A DNA stretch of 64,000 nt from Trichomonas vaginalis G3 (GCF_026262505.1 NC_067208.1:13029962-13093961); one strand, 5' to 3'. Numbered from the stretch's first letter, positions 20,365 to 32,019 are shown. Made by a program: numbers and translations. The notes: a model not told the origin generated them from the letters alone.

Positions 20365-20838
20365 TTATAAAGCTTCAGGGTCTATTTCTTCAACCATTTC
20401 ACTTCCTTCGTCAATGTCAATAGAAGCTTCTTCAACCTTTGGTAAGAATTTCTGTATAACATCTTTGTTCGTTATTGTCTTCAGAGATGAAGGATAATAT
20501 TTCACATTTGTTTCACCTTTCTTATATTCTTTCTGTTCGGAAAGATTTAAAGCAATACTGAAGAAGTCAATGTTAGAGTTCTTTATGACAGTATAATGAG
20601 TATCTTTGACATTCACGAAGAAACTCTTTTGTTTCAAAACTACTGCTAACTCTTGTGAAGTATAACGTTTGCGGTCAATGACGATAGCTAATGGTCTGAC
20701 ATACTGACCAAACTTAGATTCTTTCACAAACTTTTTGTTAAAGATAACATTAACATTTGAAGCATTATTGAACTCATTCTTGATGGCAGTAGCGAGAGCA
20801 TTGTATGAAAAGAACTTGCAATCTTGCATGTGTTTCAT
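20365..20838 (-). CDS. Conserved Maverick protein, 157 aa (copy B)
   Basis: Intact counterpart of 6016-6489 with about ten substitutions, e.g. LNLSEQKEYK for LDLSQQKEYK and EEIDPEAL for EEIDPDVI. That both copies stay open while neighbouring PolB genes collect indels hints that this short gene is simply a smaller target, or that it is under selection. Confidence 0.6.
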   Translation of the reverse strand: MKHMQDCKFFSYNALATAIKNEFNNASNVNVIFNKKFVKESKFGQYVRPLAIVIDRKRYTSQELAVVLKQKSFFVNVKDTHYTVIKNSNIDFFSIALNLSEQKEYKKGETNVKYYPSSLKTITNKDVIQKFLPKVEEASIDIDEGSEMVEEIDPEAL

Positions 20839-20928
20839 TAAAATAAAAATATTAAATTATTTTGAAAAATAGCTTAAAAAAATCTAATCTAATTTTTTCA
20901 AAAAATATTTTTTTATTTCCTACTAAAG

Positions 20929-23900
20929 ATGTATCGGAAGTTGTCTAAGTTAGAACACTCGGAAATAAAACAACTTCTTACAGAAGCTAATATAGATGTT
21001 GCAAAGCATTACGCAACAAACAAAAAAGCACTCGCTGACATCCTCAATGACTATAATGGTGCAATAAGTTATGATAGAATTCATGAGTTCATAAAGCCGC
21101 AACGCGGCGAGGACGAAGTCCACGCAATAGCATTTCCTTTAAATGACGTTGCTATTGACTTATATCATAGACGTTCAGTACCTCATGAAGTAAGAAGAGA
21201 AATGTTTGACATAACAAATGCGAACGTTGGTGAAACAAGAAGAAGAGACGACACACTGAAACAACAGAGAAGAGAGATGTTTAAGAGCGCTATAGAACAA
21301 GTTCGCAAAGCTAACGATGTCATTCGTTCCATTGACGACAAACCAAAAGAAGGTGAGAGATGGTTAAAGAAAGATGAAGAGAATAGGAAGAGGAATGTTA
21401 AGACAGGCAATAGACTCATTGACTTTAACATCGAAGCTTTAGATGAACCAAACAGAGACTACTTACACAAACATTTCGGTAAGGTTTTCATGAGACTCTT
21501 AGAGAAAATTAAAATAAACTCACAACAGAGATGGATGATATGTTATAAACTTGGTGGAAAGTATGAATGTTCTACGTTAAACCTCAATAATATTGGAACA
21601 TTACTACATCAGCTCTTGAAGGAGAACTTTATATCAGAGATAGAAGCAAATGCGCAGGTATTGTTGAAATGCACTATGACTTCTTCTTGACAAACATAAA
21701 GAATCTTACCGAAATAAAGATGTATGATTTAACAGAATATGAAGGCTTAACGATGTCAGATGTAAAGAAAGGCAAACCAAAAAAGAGACCATATAGAGAT
21801 GAAAGCACACTGACAAATGACCAGAAAGCCATTTTGGAAGCTCTTAAGCAAACAGGAAACCCAGCACTTATAGAAAGCTTTTGGAAAGATAATGGTGAAA
21901 AGAAGTTTTATAAGAAGAGAAGCGGTCAGTTCTGGAAGTATCTTTGCACATTACCTATAAATCTTGAGCGCTACCAAATTTTCAATGAATTGAACAAAAG
22001 AACTGCAGCACTTATGACAGAAGACAATTGTTTCGTTTATGCTTGCATTCAGGCTGGAGTAAATGAAGAAACTATTGACCACATGAGAGAAGTCATTCGT
22101 GTTAGAGACTTTCCTCAAAGTAAAGTACAAGAAATTTCTGACGCAACAGGTATAGCATTTAATGTTACCATTGGTTATTTCAATGACTCAAGACATAATG
22201 AAATAAAGAGATATATACCAAAGAATGTGAAACTGTTAGAACTTGACTTACTTCTTGTTGAAGACCACTACATGCTAAATGAAAGATTACCAATGACAAC
22301 ATATTTCATTCGCAACTATATAGAAATCTTGAGATGTGGTGGAATGAACATTGAGAAACAAATGAAGATTTATACAAAGAGAGAAGATAAATATGTAGTT
22401 CGTTATGATAGAACAACACCGTTATGGGATGTTATGAAAACATTGTGGGAGTGCAAATATTTCGAACCTATTTCTTATGGAGAACTTTTCACATATACTA
22501 CTGACTTATATAAACAGAACCTTGCACCATTTAAAGATTTGACATATGCTCCAAAGTATTGTGTACAACTGAAGAAGAAAGCCGAGTCAAAAGAAGTAAA
22601 TAAAAATAAGTGCAAGTTCATTCCTGAGCACGTTTTCTTTGCTGACTTTGAGTGTAGTACAGACGGCTTTCATAAAGCTTTTAACATATGTTACGACAGT
22701 GAAGATGTTCAGTGAGTGAAAGCATTTGGGGTCAGAACTGTGCAACAGAATTTTTGGAGCGACTTCCTGACAAGAGTTTAATATATTTCCATAACCTCAG
22801 TTATGATATAAACTTCATCTTAAGACACATGACAGAAGTGAAAGGAACTCCCATCATTAAAGGTTCACGAACAATGCAAATAACTGGCTTATATAAAGGA
22901 AGGGCAATTATTATAAAAGACTCTTACAGTGTTATAAATAAGAAGCTTAAACTATTTCCTGCTATGTTTAACTTACAAACAGGACCGAAAGAAGTATTTC
23001 CATATAACTACTACAGCAGTGTTTTGTTAGCAAATGACAACAGAACTGGTGTCATTTCTGAAGCATGTAAGTTTATCCGGGATGCAGATACATTCATGAA
23101 AAACATAGATTCCATCAAAGGTTGCAGAATAGATGAGAACCACTTCGACTTAGAAAAGTATAGCACATTTTATTGCAAACAAGATGTAAGAATTTTAAGA
23201 GAAGGTTTTGTTAAGTTCCGCAATGACATATTGAAAGAGTTTGATTTAAACGTATATGACTACGTTAGTATTTGTTCTATTGCTAACAAATTGTTTGAGA
23301 ACAGAGTGTACTTCCCGAATGGAAATTTATATGACCTCTCAAATAAACCAAGAGAGTTTATTTCGAGATGCATTCAAGGTGGAAGATGTATGTTGTCAGA
23401 TAACATTAAACAAAAGAGCGAAAAGAAACTCATTGCTGACTTCGATGCTGTTTCATTATACCCTTCAGCAATTGCAAGACTCTATACTTTAGAAGGTATT
23501 CCAAAGGTTATGAAGAAAGAAATGTTAAGCACAGAGTATCTCATGAGACATTTATTCAATGACGACCAAAAGGAACCCATTGGTGAAAAGTTTATGTCTG
23601 GCTTCTTTGTTCTCATTAAGATAACAGAGATTGGAATACATAGACATTTTCCTTTAATAGTTTGTGACCCTGAACTAAATCCAGAACTTAACGTTCCCAG
23701 AAGTTCAAACACTTGCTGTTTAATGTATGTTGACCATATAACATTACAAGACCTCATAAAATATCAAGGTGTCAAATGTGAAGTGTTGCAAGGATACTAT
23801 TACGATGGAAACAGAGATATTAGAATAAGAGATGAAGTAAAGAAGTTGTTTGAGTTAAGGTTAAAGTATAAGAAAGAAGGAAATCCTTTGCAAGAAAATA

Positions 23901-24696
23901 TAAAGCTCATTCTGAACAGTATTTATGGCAAAACTATTCTTTCTCCTATTGAGTCAAAAATAACCATAGTAAATGACAAAGATGCTATAAGATATGCCAT
24001 CAGAACTACAACCATATAGTGAAGTTCGAAGGTTTGGATGGTTCAGATAAAACTATTTTCAAGCTAACGAAAAGCAATTTGCAGACACTTTAACTTCTGT
24101 CCACTTGGTGTTAACATTCTGTCTATGTCGAAGAGAATAATGTGTGAAGTATTCTGTACTGCTGAGGACTTAGGAATGGACATCTTTTATAGCGATACGG
24201 ACAGTATGCATCTCTACAATGAAGATATCCCTCGTTTAGCTGAAGAGTTGAGAAACGTTATGGAAGAGTTCTCATTGGTAAAAACCTTGGTCAATTTCAT
24301 AGCGACTTTGCAGAAATCACACCTGGAAAACAAAGTTTAGCATACAATCAATATTTGTGGAAAGAAGACTTACATAGACTTACTCACGAATGATTTAAAT
24401 GAAGTTGCATTTCACTGCAGAATGAAAGGCGTGAAGCAAGATGTTATTGCTTTAACCGCTAATGAAATGTTTCCTGACTCTGTTCAGTGTTTCTATGATG
24501 AAGATAAAGGTTTAATGGTTCCGCAAGGAACATATGACAAAGACTCTGAGTTCAGTTTAATGAAAGTTACAAAGCACTTTATGACGGTCAAGAGATTGGA
24601 TTTGACTTATGTAAGTCATGTCAACCTTGCTTTGAAGAGAAGTTTAACTTCTCAATAACGACTAAAACAAGCTTTATTCGTAAGTTGAAGTTCTGA
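20929..24696 (+). pseudogene. polB: Protein-primed family B DNA polymerase (copy B)
   Basis: Same gene as 6580-10359. Here the N-terminal part is open to 21690, where copy A is broken, while indels fall near 21655, 22708, 24005, 24077, 24248, 24348 and 24560-24600. Exonuclease and palm motifs are all present in the pieces (ADFECS, NLSYDIN, DFDAVSLYPS, NSIYGK, YSDTDS). The 3' end is the most damaged. Complementary damage in two otherwise near-identical copies is what independent decay, or random assembly errors, would give. Confidence 0.92.
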
Positions 24697-24756
24697 GGTC
24701 ATTTATTTTTGTCAGCAATGAGGTCATTCGTGATAAAAATAAGCCCATGTGGTCAT

Positions 24757-25607
24757 TTACAATACTGCGATGGTAGAGTTTAAGAGTTGTGCTTCAATGT
24801 AGAGACAGTCCTTATGGTCTGGAGGTAGCAAAACAGGTGCTTTATGGTCATGAGTGGAGAACATGTCTATCCAAAACTCACGATTGAAGCCAGTTAATTT
24901 ATAGTATTTAGGTTAGTGGTGAAGTTCTTGTATGACCAATGAACTCATTTTCAACTCCCTTACTTAAGTTTGAATATAATATAGCTTGCTTTCTATCCCA
25001 AATACCTGGAAATCTAATTTCGGAAAATTCATTTTTCCTCGGAAGCATTGCATCATAATTGAAAACATTCTTGAAATCATCACTTGGTTCAGAGATTTGA
25101 AATCTTATACGTAATGGATTTTCTTTCTTTTAGCGACTTCATTGAATGGTGAGAATACAATAAACTGACAGTCATTGTTCCATCTTCATTTTCATTAAAT
25201 TCATAATGAAAGTCTATAAGTTGTGGCTGACTACCTTCTTCTTTCAGTTGTGCAAGAAACTCACGTAAAGGCTGTAAAGTTTGTACTTCAATGTTGAACT
25301 TTTTCTCGAACATCTCATTAAATGAAATCATACATTGTTGCAATGTTGTATCGTCTTTAAAGTATTTGTATATGTGAATGTTTTGGGCGCTTAAAGACTG
25401 TTCGTCATTTTCTATCTCGACTTGAAGTATAAAGTCAACCTTTCTGAAAGCACGTGTTATATACATAGATGTTATGCCAATGTACTTCTCTTCATTTATG
25501 TTCACAATCCAGTCTGTTGGAAACTTAAACGTTACTCTGTTCCCCTTTATTTTGACGTCAGGGTTTTCACTACTGAACGCAACAGATAAAGGTATTTGTC
25601 TATACAT
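24757..25607 (-). pseudogene. Penton-like minor capsid candidate (copy B)
   Basis: Starts at 25607; the first 155 or so codons are open, giving the full N-terminus missing in copy A (MYRQIPLSVAFSSENPDVKI). Broken near 25175 and 25125, and a deletion of about 8 bp near 24913 removes part of the C-terminal half. It ends in the same strand-rich tail as the copy at 10441. Confidence 0.6.
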
Positions 25608-25631
25608 TTAATTCGGATAAAAATAAACCAT

Positions 25632-25892
25632 TTACTCTTTCTTTGCTTCAGCTTCTTTAGCTTTTGCTTCAGCTTCTTCTCTAGCTTTCTTCGCCAGCAA
25701 ACGTGGGTTCTTTTGTCTTCCAGCAGCTAATGCAGCAAGTTGTTTTTCACTAAGTTTTCTCTTTGGTCTCTCTGGCTTTTGTTCTTGTTTTTGTTCCTTC
25801 AGTTCGGATAAAATTTGCTCACGAATTTCTTTCTTCAATGCTTCAACATCTATGACCCCTTGGGTCTTGTCCGTAGGGCTTGTCTGAGTCAT
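25632..25892 (-). CDS. Small basic protein (copy B), 86 aa
   Basis: The intact form. ATG 25892 is preferred over the upstream in-frame start because copy A conserves MTQTS and the divergent spacing. TDKTQGVIDVEALKKEI is followed by a Lys/Glu helix and an AEAKAKEAEAKKE tail. Charged, Cys-free, with no membrane segment. Probably a DNA- or capsid-associated small protein. Confidence 0.6.
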   Translation of the reverse strand: MTQTSPTDKTQGVIDVEALKKEIREQILSELKEQKQEQKPERPKRKLSEKQLAALAAGRQKNPRLLAKKAREEAEAKAKEAEAKKE

Positions 25893-25937
25893 TTGACTGC
25901 AGATAAAAAACAAAATTAAAACTTTAACCGATGTAAA

Positions 25938-26372
25938 ATGAGCTTGTCAAAATCAGAGCGAGAGTCTATTATATTAAATGACGCAAGAGGAATACAACAT
26001 CCTTTCTATTACGTAAGTCAGAGTAAAGATGGTAAAATATACGTAAAAAAAAGAAAGGTTCCATTAGCGAATGCAGAAAGCGACAACATTAAGGTGTATG
26101 GCAAGGGTGAAGTCCACGAAGCCCATATAAAACCTTCTGTTCAAACTGAGCCACCAATAGAACCAGAAGAAAAGAAGCCAGATGTACTTTCAATAACGAA
26201 CCAAGAGCTTATTGCAAAGTTCGTGAATTTCATTGAAAAACAAACCGAGTCAAAGAACCCTGACCCGCCAGTGAAAGAAGTTGAGACAAAAGAGAATGTA
26301 CAGTTCATTGAAAATGTCAAGAAACAACTTCCACCACGAATGCCAAGAAGAAGAGTGAGAATAATGAAGTAA
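25938..26372 (+). CDS. Small conserved protein, KDGKIYVKK type (copy B)
   Basis: 144 codons, intact. The N-terminal 45 residues form the shared family domain (SKDGKIYVKKRKVPLANAES); the middle is Glu/Pro-rich and the end basic (MPRRRVRIMK). Ends 27 bp before the capsid ATG, so likely co-expressed with it. Confidence 0.65.
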   Translation: MSLSKSERESIILNDARGIQHPFYYVSQSKDGKIYVKKRKVPLANAESDNIKVYGKGEVHEAHIKPSVQTEPPIEPEEKKPDVLSITNQELIAKFVNFIEKQTESKNPDPPVKEVETKENVQFIENVKKQLPPRMPRRRVRIMK

Positions 26373-26399
26373 ATAGATATTTTTATCTGAAGTAAATAC

Positions 26400-27974
26400 A
26401 TGCAGAACGAACAGCTAAACGAATTTACTCCAGCAGAGCATATTCATCAGATTCGCTCATATTTCGATATCATAGACAATGCAGTTCAAATTGGTGACAC
26501 TAATAGAAAATATTCTGACGCAAAGATTCCATCACAACCTGGAACTGCTAAAGATAACACATGGGTAACATTCAATCTCTCACCTCCTGGTGAAAATATG
26601 TTGGACCTTTACAATACATTCATTACGTATAAAATGGAAGGTCAATTTATTGTAGATAAAGAAATTGGTTCAGGTTCCAATAAAACAAACCCACCAGGAT
26701 TTTGGATTGGTTTCGATGACGCTTTCTATGCAGTTGCTGGATATCAAATCCTTGCAAATGGTCGTATCGTATATTCTCAAGACAACGCAAGAGAAGAAGC
26801 ATATATAACTTCAAACTCACAAACTACCGAACAAATAAAGAAAGTAGATGTTTTCTCAAAGACTCGACATGAAGATGTATGGAGTCATTCGGGAACATGC
26901 AGAACAGGACAAATTGTTAGTGGTCCAATTACAGCAGGAAAATCATTTGATTTTAAGCTTCGTTTAAGAATTCCTGTTAGAAGATTCCTTCCATTAGAAG
27001 CTATTCGATTTATTCCAGCTTTTGCAGGAAACATTCAGCTTAAAGTAAAGTTCAGTAGCGACGCCTTACAATGCACATCTATATCTGTAAATGATATCAT
27101 TGCTTTCAATCCAACTCTTAAAGTTGCATTTGCTTCAGATTCAAATCCACCGACAAATAAATTTGTTCCATGGAATGAACCATTCACTATGATAACGAAG
27201 GCAGTAGAAGCTAGTGGAACAGTTACTATTACAACTGTAACCCAGCAACTATTTCGAACAAAGATGGATTTTAATGAATGTTTCATTCATCCAAAGTCAT
27301 TCTCTTTAGACCCTAACATTTATACAGAACTTGTAGAACATTATACAAACGAGGCTTTATGTTTTCCTGTTAAAGTTATGGATTGGATTCCTATGGACGG
27401 TTCATTCTCAAAGAATACAGATAGTTCAAGTGCAACATTTACAGCAGCTTATACGCCTATTAATGTTAAAAGTATTTGGGCACTATTTAGAAAGAAAGAC
27501 AACTATTATGTTAATTTTGAGAACCCTAAGTTTAAATATCTTCAGCTTTCCATGGGAGCTTATGGAAATATGCCTGCAGAACCTGAAAAATCATATGGAC
27601 CTGTATTTTATGAAATGGTTGCGAACGCTTGCAATACAAACAATGATATGATAGGATTTAATGAAGATGTTATGAGGTCATTGGTGGATGATGGTAGTGT
27701 GGAACATAAATGGGATAGCTATGACAACACACATTTCTTATGTGGTTTTCCAACAGAAGTGGACTTTTGCTTCCAGCAAGGTCAAACATCTACTGCTCCA
27801 ATAACATACAAATTGTCTGTTAAAGGACCTATTGAACTAGCAACTGAAAATGTACCAAAGCCACTTATTGGATTTATGAGGGATTGTTGCTTTGCCATTC
27901 AGGTGCGTGCTAATGGAATCCCAATAATAAGATTAGATGACTATAACTTAGCTACGGACGACAGTGAGGAATAA
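26400..27974 (+). CDS. Major capsid protein, double jelly-roll type (copy B)
   Basis: 524 codons, the only intact capsid gene in the window. Starts MQNEQLNEFTPAEHIHQIRS. The first half has NTWVTFNLSPPGENMLDLYN and FYAVAGYQILANGRIVYSQD; the middle has RIPVRRFLPLEAIRFIPAFA and NIQLKVKFSSDALQC, typical of the strand pattern and inter-domain region of DJR capsid proteins. The C-terminus is acidic (ATDDSEE). Length fits Maverick capsids. Would form trimers and the shell. A structure prediction would settle the fold. Confidence 0.75.
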   Translation: MQNEQLNEFTPAEHIHQIRSYFDIIDNAVQIGDTNRKYSDAKIPSQPGTAKDNTWVTFNLSPPGENMLDLYNTFITYKMEGQFIVDKEIGSGSNKTNPPGFWIGFDDAFYAVAGYQILANGRIVYSQDNAREEAYITSNSQTTEQIKKVDVFSKTRHEDVWSHSGTCRTGQIVSGPITAGKSFDFKLRLRIPVRRFLPLEAIRFIPAFAGNIQLKVKFSSDALQCTSISVNDIIAFNPTLKVAFASDSNPPTNKFVPWNEPFTMITKAVEASGTVTITTVTQQLFRTKMDFNECFIHPKSFSLDPNIYTELVEHYTNEALCFPVKVMDWIPMDGSFSKNTDSSSATFTAAYTPINVKSIWALFRKKDNYYVNFENPKFKYLQLSMGAYGNMPAEPEKSYGPVFYEMVANACNTNNDMIGFNEDVMRSLVDDGSVEHKWDSYDNTHFLCGFPTEVDFCFQQGQTSTAPITYKLSVKGPIELATENVPKPLIGFMRDCCFAIQVRANGIPIIRLDDYNLATDDSEE

Positions 27975-28004
27975 AGGATGAACGTTTATTTTTAAAGCTT
28001 ATAA

Positions 28005-28461
28005 ATGAGTTCTTCATCAAGCTCTCGTGAACCTTCACCATCTATGAAACAAACTTTACCAAACGATTATGGAGCACCTATTGAATATTTCTTACGAGCT
28101 GCACAATGGCAAAGAGCAGTCTCACCAAGGTTAGGTGTTCCACCAGCTCCTGTCAAAAATAGCATTTGGTCAAGTCCTTATATAAATATGGTCTCCCACT
28201 AGGTTTGCTAGCTACAGCAGGAGCAGTTATGATGTTGAAAAGAAATAAAGCAAATGTTGTAAATAATACTGAAGTAGCTGAAGTTAAACAAACTCCACAC
28301 CTTCGCCAAAACCAACGCCTTCACAAGCAAAACCTTCAATGACTCCTGAACCTATGGAAGTACAAACTCCTGTTCAAAAGTCAACTCCTAAACCGACTCC
28401 AACATTTAAACCAGAACCTACTCCTCAAATAAATCGTAAAACTCCTGCGTTTCCTTACTGA
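28005..28461 (+). pseudogene. Small membrane protein (copy B), two indels
   Basis: Equivalent to 13693-14151. A base lost near 28187 (TATAAATATGG for TATAAGATATGG) and another near 28296 interrupt the frame just before the hydrophobic segment, so the product would lose its membrane anchor. Confidence 0.7.
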
Positions 28462-28509
28462 AAAAATAACGTTATTTTTATTTAATATTAAAATTTTTAT
28501 TTGATTGAA

Positions 28510-28746
28510 ATGACAAATAAAGTCACTGAAGCAATGAAACAAAAGTTTTTGGTAGAATACATTAAATCAGGAACTATTCCAGAAGGTTTTTACATTCATA
28601 CTATGAAGGATGGTAGAGTTCAGTTTAGAAAGATAAAGCAATCATTAGATAAAGAAGGAATTTTGAGAAAGATTAAACTTCATGAGGACAACATTGCTGA
28701 ACTTAAGAAGAAGTTAGAAGAGTTGGAGAAAGGAAGAGAGTTATAA
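28510..28746 (+). CDS. Small conserved protein, KDGRVQFRK type (copy B)
   Basis: 78 codons from the first ATG. Like 14200-14418 but with an extended coiled-coil end (LEELEKGREL). It is the last gene outside the TIR in element B. Confidence 0.6.
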   Translation: MTNKVTEAMKQKFLVEYIKSGTIPEGFYIHTMKDGRVQFRKIKQSLDKEGILRKIKLHEDNIAELKKKLEELEKGREL

Positions 28747-28762
28747 AGCAATGAATTCAACA

Positions 28763-28810
28763 GGGTGAAAAAAGAGGTGAAAAAAGAGGTGAGATCTCAC
28801 CACTTCACCT
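28763..28810. terminator. GGTGA palindrome module at the TIR inner edge
   Basis: GGTGAGATCTCACCACTTCACC. Similarity between the B and C termini begins about here, so the module marks the inner boundary of the TIR. Confidence 0.45.
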
Positions 28811-28897
28811 AAATTTATTTTTGTGCTATGTTTTCATACGTGTGAGGGTGGTGATATCATTATTTTTTTATATTTATTTTTTATTTTATTTTTATAA

Positions 28898-29213
28898 ATG
28901 ACGAAAACTATTGAGATAACAAACTACAACGGTCTTCAAGAATTTGTTCTTCGTTCCTCGTGAAAATACATTCTATCAGATACGAGGGAGAAAGGGTAAA
29001 GTTAGTTTGAGCGTTTATGAAGGAATGAAGAATGGAAAGTTTATACAAGCATACGATACAAACGGTAAACGTGTTTCATTAGCTTTGTCAAAACTTACTA
29101 ACATTTATTTTGACAGTGATTTTAACCTATATGAAGAAGAAAGTGAGTCAGAAGATTATGAGCTGTTATGTGAAGCACAGCAATGGGAGGAGTTGCAATA
29201 CTTTTGTAAGTGA
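28898..29213 (+). pseudogene. Acidic protein inside the TIR (copy B)
   Basis: Start MTKTIEITNYNG as at 37301. About 5 bp are missing near 28933, shifting the frame after NYNG; the rest (RGRKGKVSLSVYEGMKNGKF, ALSKLTNIYFDSDF, acidic end, WEELQYFCK) is preserved in the other frame. Because it lies within the TIR, a complete element should carry two copies. Confidence 0.65.
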
Positions 29214-29395
29214 GAACGTTTATTTTTTACATTAGTGAGGTGAAGTGGTTGGTGGCTTTATAAATATTTAAGGTTAAGTTAGTGTTGTCGTTTGTGTTGT
29301 AAAATATACGTTAACGGTTTCGTAAAGTGTCAAATTCACATATAATGGGTAAGGTGGAACGCAGTGCCACAGTACACATGATATGTATACTAACT

Positions 29396-29833
29396 AGAAT
29401 TGATGTTTTTGTCAAAAATCTTTTAGAAGAAGTTGCACCCAATTACTTTTATCGTATTAAAAACGATTTACTTCAAACGGGTTTTATTCCTTCAATTAGA
29501 ATTCGCGAGCCTCGATTGACAGATTATAAAACAAAATTGAAAAGAGAAGTTCAATCACGTTTATACCAAGTATTAAATTTTGTTCAGAATCAAGAAGCCA
29601 ATTTGAATCCATTAAGATTTTTATTGGAAAATGCTGAAGAAAAACTTTCTCAAATAAATGAGAAGATACAAAATTCAATTACATATTTAAGATCGTTTGA
29701 ACTTCCAAATGAATTGTTAGATACGTATATGTTAGAAATTAATGAATTTTGTTATAATTCTCCAGATTATATTTTAGAACATTTCGAAGAATTTTTGGAG
29801 GATTTCAAAGAAAAGAATAATTTAATAGACTAA
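29396..29833 (+). CDS. Orphan ORF, coiled-coil type, 5' end lost to element B
   Basis: The frame is open through the TIR border, but its native part begins after 29395. About 145 codons: charged, helical, with LSQINEKIQNSITYLRSFEL and a Glu/Asp-rich end (EHFEEFLEDFKEKNNLID). Codon and residue use differ from the Maverick genes. It may be the 3' part of a host gene interrupted by element B. No family recognised. Confidence 0.45.
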   Translation, partial: RIDVFVKNLLEEVAPNYFYRIKNDLLQTGFIPSIRIREPRLTDYKTKLKREVQSRLYQVLNFVQNQEANLNPLRFLLENAEEKLSQINEKIQNSITYLRSFELPNELLDTYMLEINEFCYNSPDYILEHFEEFLEDFKEKNNLID

Positions 29834-29946
29834 AAAATTTATTATTTTTATTTATTGTGAATTTTAATTGTCACTTTTTAACCGTTACTCCCTATTGAAA
29901 GTGTCACTTTTTGGGTATCACTTTTTGGGAAATTCTTATATACTCG

Positions 29947-32019
29947 TCTCCCGGAATGATACACTGTGACCGACAAGAGTGCACAATACACTCTTGCCGG
30001 TCAAAGTTTTGCAATCAGAATAAGATTGCATAAGATTGTGTCATTCTGGGAGACATGCAGTGACAATGTCTCCCGGAATGATACACTGTGACCGACAAGA
30101 GTGCACAATACACTCTTGCCGGTCAAAGTTTTGCAATCAGAATAAGATTGCATAAGATTGTGTCATTCTGGGAGACATGCAGTGACAATGTCTCCCGGAA
30201 TGATACACTGTGACCGACAAGAGTGCACAATACACTCTTGCCGGTCAAAGTTTTGCAATCAGAATAAGATTGCATAAGATTGTGTCATTCTGGGAGACAT
30301 GCAGTGACAATGTCTCCCGGAATGATACACTGTGACCGACAAGAGTGCACAATACACTCTTGCCGGTCAAAGTTTTGCAATCAGAATAAGATTGCATAAG
30401 ATTGTGTCATTCTGGGAGACATGCAGTGACAATGTCTCCCGGAATGATACACTGTGACCGACAAGAGTGCACAATACACTCTTGCCGGTCAAAGTTTTGC
30501 AATCAGAATAAGATTGCATAAGATTGTGTCATTCTGGGAGACATGCAGTGACAATGTCTCCCGGAATGATACACTGTGACCGACAAGAGTGCACAATACA
30601 CTCTTGCCGGTCAAAGTTTTGCAATCAAAATAAGATTGCATAAGATTGTGTCATTCTGGGAGACATGCAGTGACAATGTCTCCCGGAATGATACACTGTG
30701 ACCGACAAGAGTGCACAATACACTCTTGCCGGTCAAAGTTTTGCAATCAGAATAAGATTGCATAAGATTGTGTCATTCTGGGAGACATGCAGTGACAATG
30801 TCTCCCGGAATGATACACTGTGACCGACAAGAGTGCACAATACACTCTTGCCGGTCAAAGTTTTGCAATCAAAATAAGATTGCATAAGATTGTGTCATTC
30901 TGGGAGACATGCAGTGACAATGTCTCCCGGAATGATACACTGTGACCGACAAGAGTGCACAATACACTCTTGCCGGTCAAAGTTTTGCAATCAGAATAAG
31001 ATTGCATAAGATTGTGTCATTCTGGAGACATGCAGTGACAATGTCTCCCGGAATGATACACTGTGACCGACAAGAGTGCACAATACACTCTTGCCGGTCA
31101 AAGTTTTGCAATCAAAATAAGATTGCATAAGATTGTGTCATTCTGGGAGACATGCAGTGACAATGTCTCCCGGAATGATACACTGTGACCGACAAGAGTG
31201 CACAATACACTCTTGCCGGTCAAAGTTTTGCAATCAGAATAAGATTGCATAAGATTGTGTCATTCTGGGAGACATGCAGTGACAATGTCTCCCGGAATGA
31301 TACACTGTGACCGACAAGAGTGCACAATACACTCTTGCCGGTCAAAGTTTTGCAATCAGAATAAGATTGCATAAGATTGTGTCATTCTGGGAGACATGCA
31401 GTGACAATGTCTCCCGGAATGATACACTGTGACCGACAAGAGTGCACAATACACTCTTGCCGGTCAAAGTTTTGCAATCAAAATAAGATTGCATAAGATT
31501 GTGTCATTCTGGGAGACATGCAGTGACAATGTCTCCCGGAATGATACACTGTGACCGACAAGAGTGCACAATACACTCTTGCCGGTCAAAGTTTTGCAAT
31601 CAGAATAAGATTGCATAAGATTGTGTCATTCTGGGAGACATGCAGTGACAATGTCTCCCGGAATGATACACTGTGACCGACAAGAGTGCACAATACACTC
31701 TTGCCGGTCAAAGTTTTGCAATCAGAATAAGATTGCATAAGATTGTGTCATTCTGGGAGACATGCAGTGACAATGTCTCCCGGAATGATACACTGTGACC
31801 GACAAGAGTGCACAATACACTCTTGCCGGTCAAAGTTTTGCAATCAAAATAAGATTGCATAAGATTGTGTCATTCTGGGAGACATGCAGTGACAATGTCT
31901 CCCGGAATGATACACTGTGACCGACAAGAGTGCACAATACACTCTTGCCGGTCAAACTTCCGCATTCAAGTTATGAATGCGGAAGATTGTGTCATTCTGG
32001 GAGACATGCACTGGCAAAT
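29947..32019. repeat. Tandem array, 122-bp hairpin unit, 17 copies
   Basis: TCTCCCGGAATGATACACTG recurs every 122 bp from 29947 to 31898; one unit is 121 bp after a lost G near 31025. Each unit holds three inverted repeats: TCTCCCGGAATGATACAC with GTGTCATTCTGGGAGA, GACCGACAAGAGTG with CACTCTTGCCGGTC, and TGCAATC with GATTGCA. Units are almost identical apart from a recurring CAGAATAAG/CAAAATAAG variant. The last unit diverges and a degraded part-unit continues to about 32085. The left flank (29893-29945, AAGTGTCACTTTTTGGG) resembles 16034-16053 in the hairpin element. Confidence 0.95.

Larger units (their letters stand above)
28755..29395. mobile_element. Right terminal inverted repeat of Maverick B
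   Basis: About 640 bp, inverted relative to 36793-37445 of element C, and containing the acidic gene. The end is GTATACTAACT (29385-29395), giving 5'-AGTTAGTATAC at the terminus. Next to it, AGAATT (29396-29401) is the candidate 6-bp target copy. Confidence 0.8.

Noticed and set aside
29947-32019. Regular array considered as CRISPR
   Set aside because: Whole 122-bp units repeat with no unique spacers, in a eukaryotic mobile-element context, and no cas genes are present.
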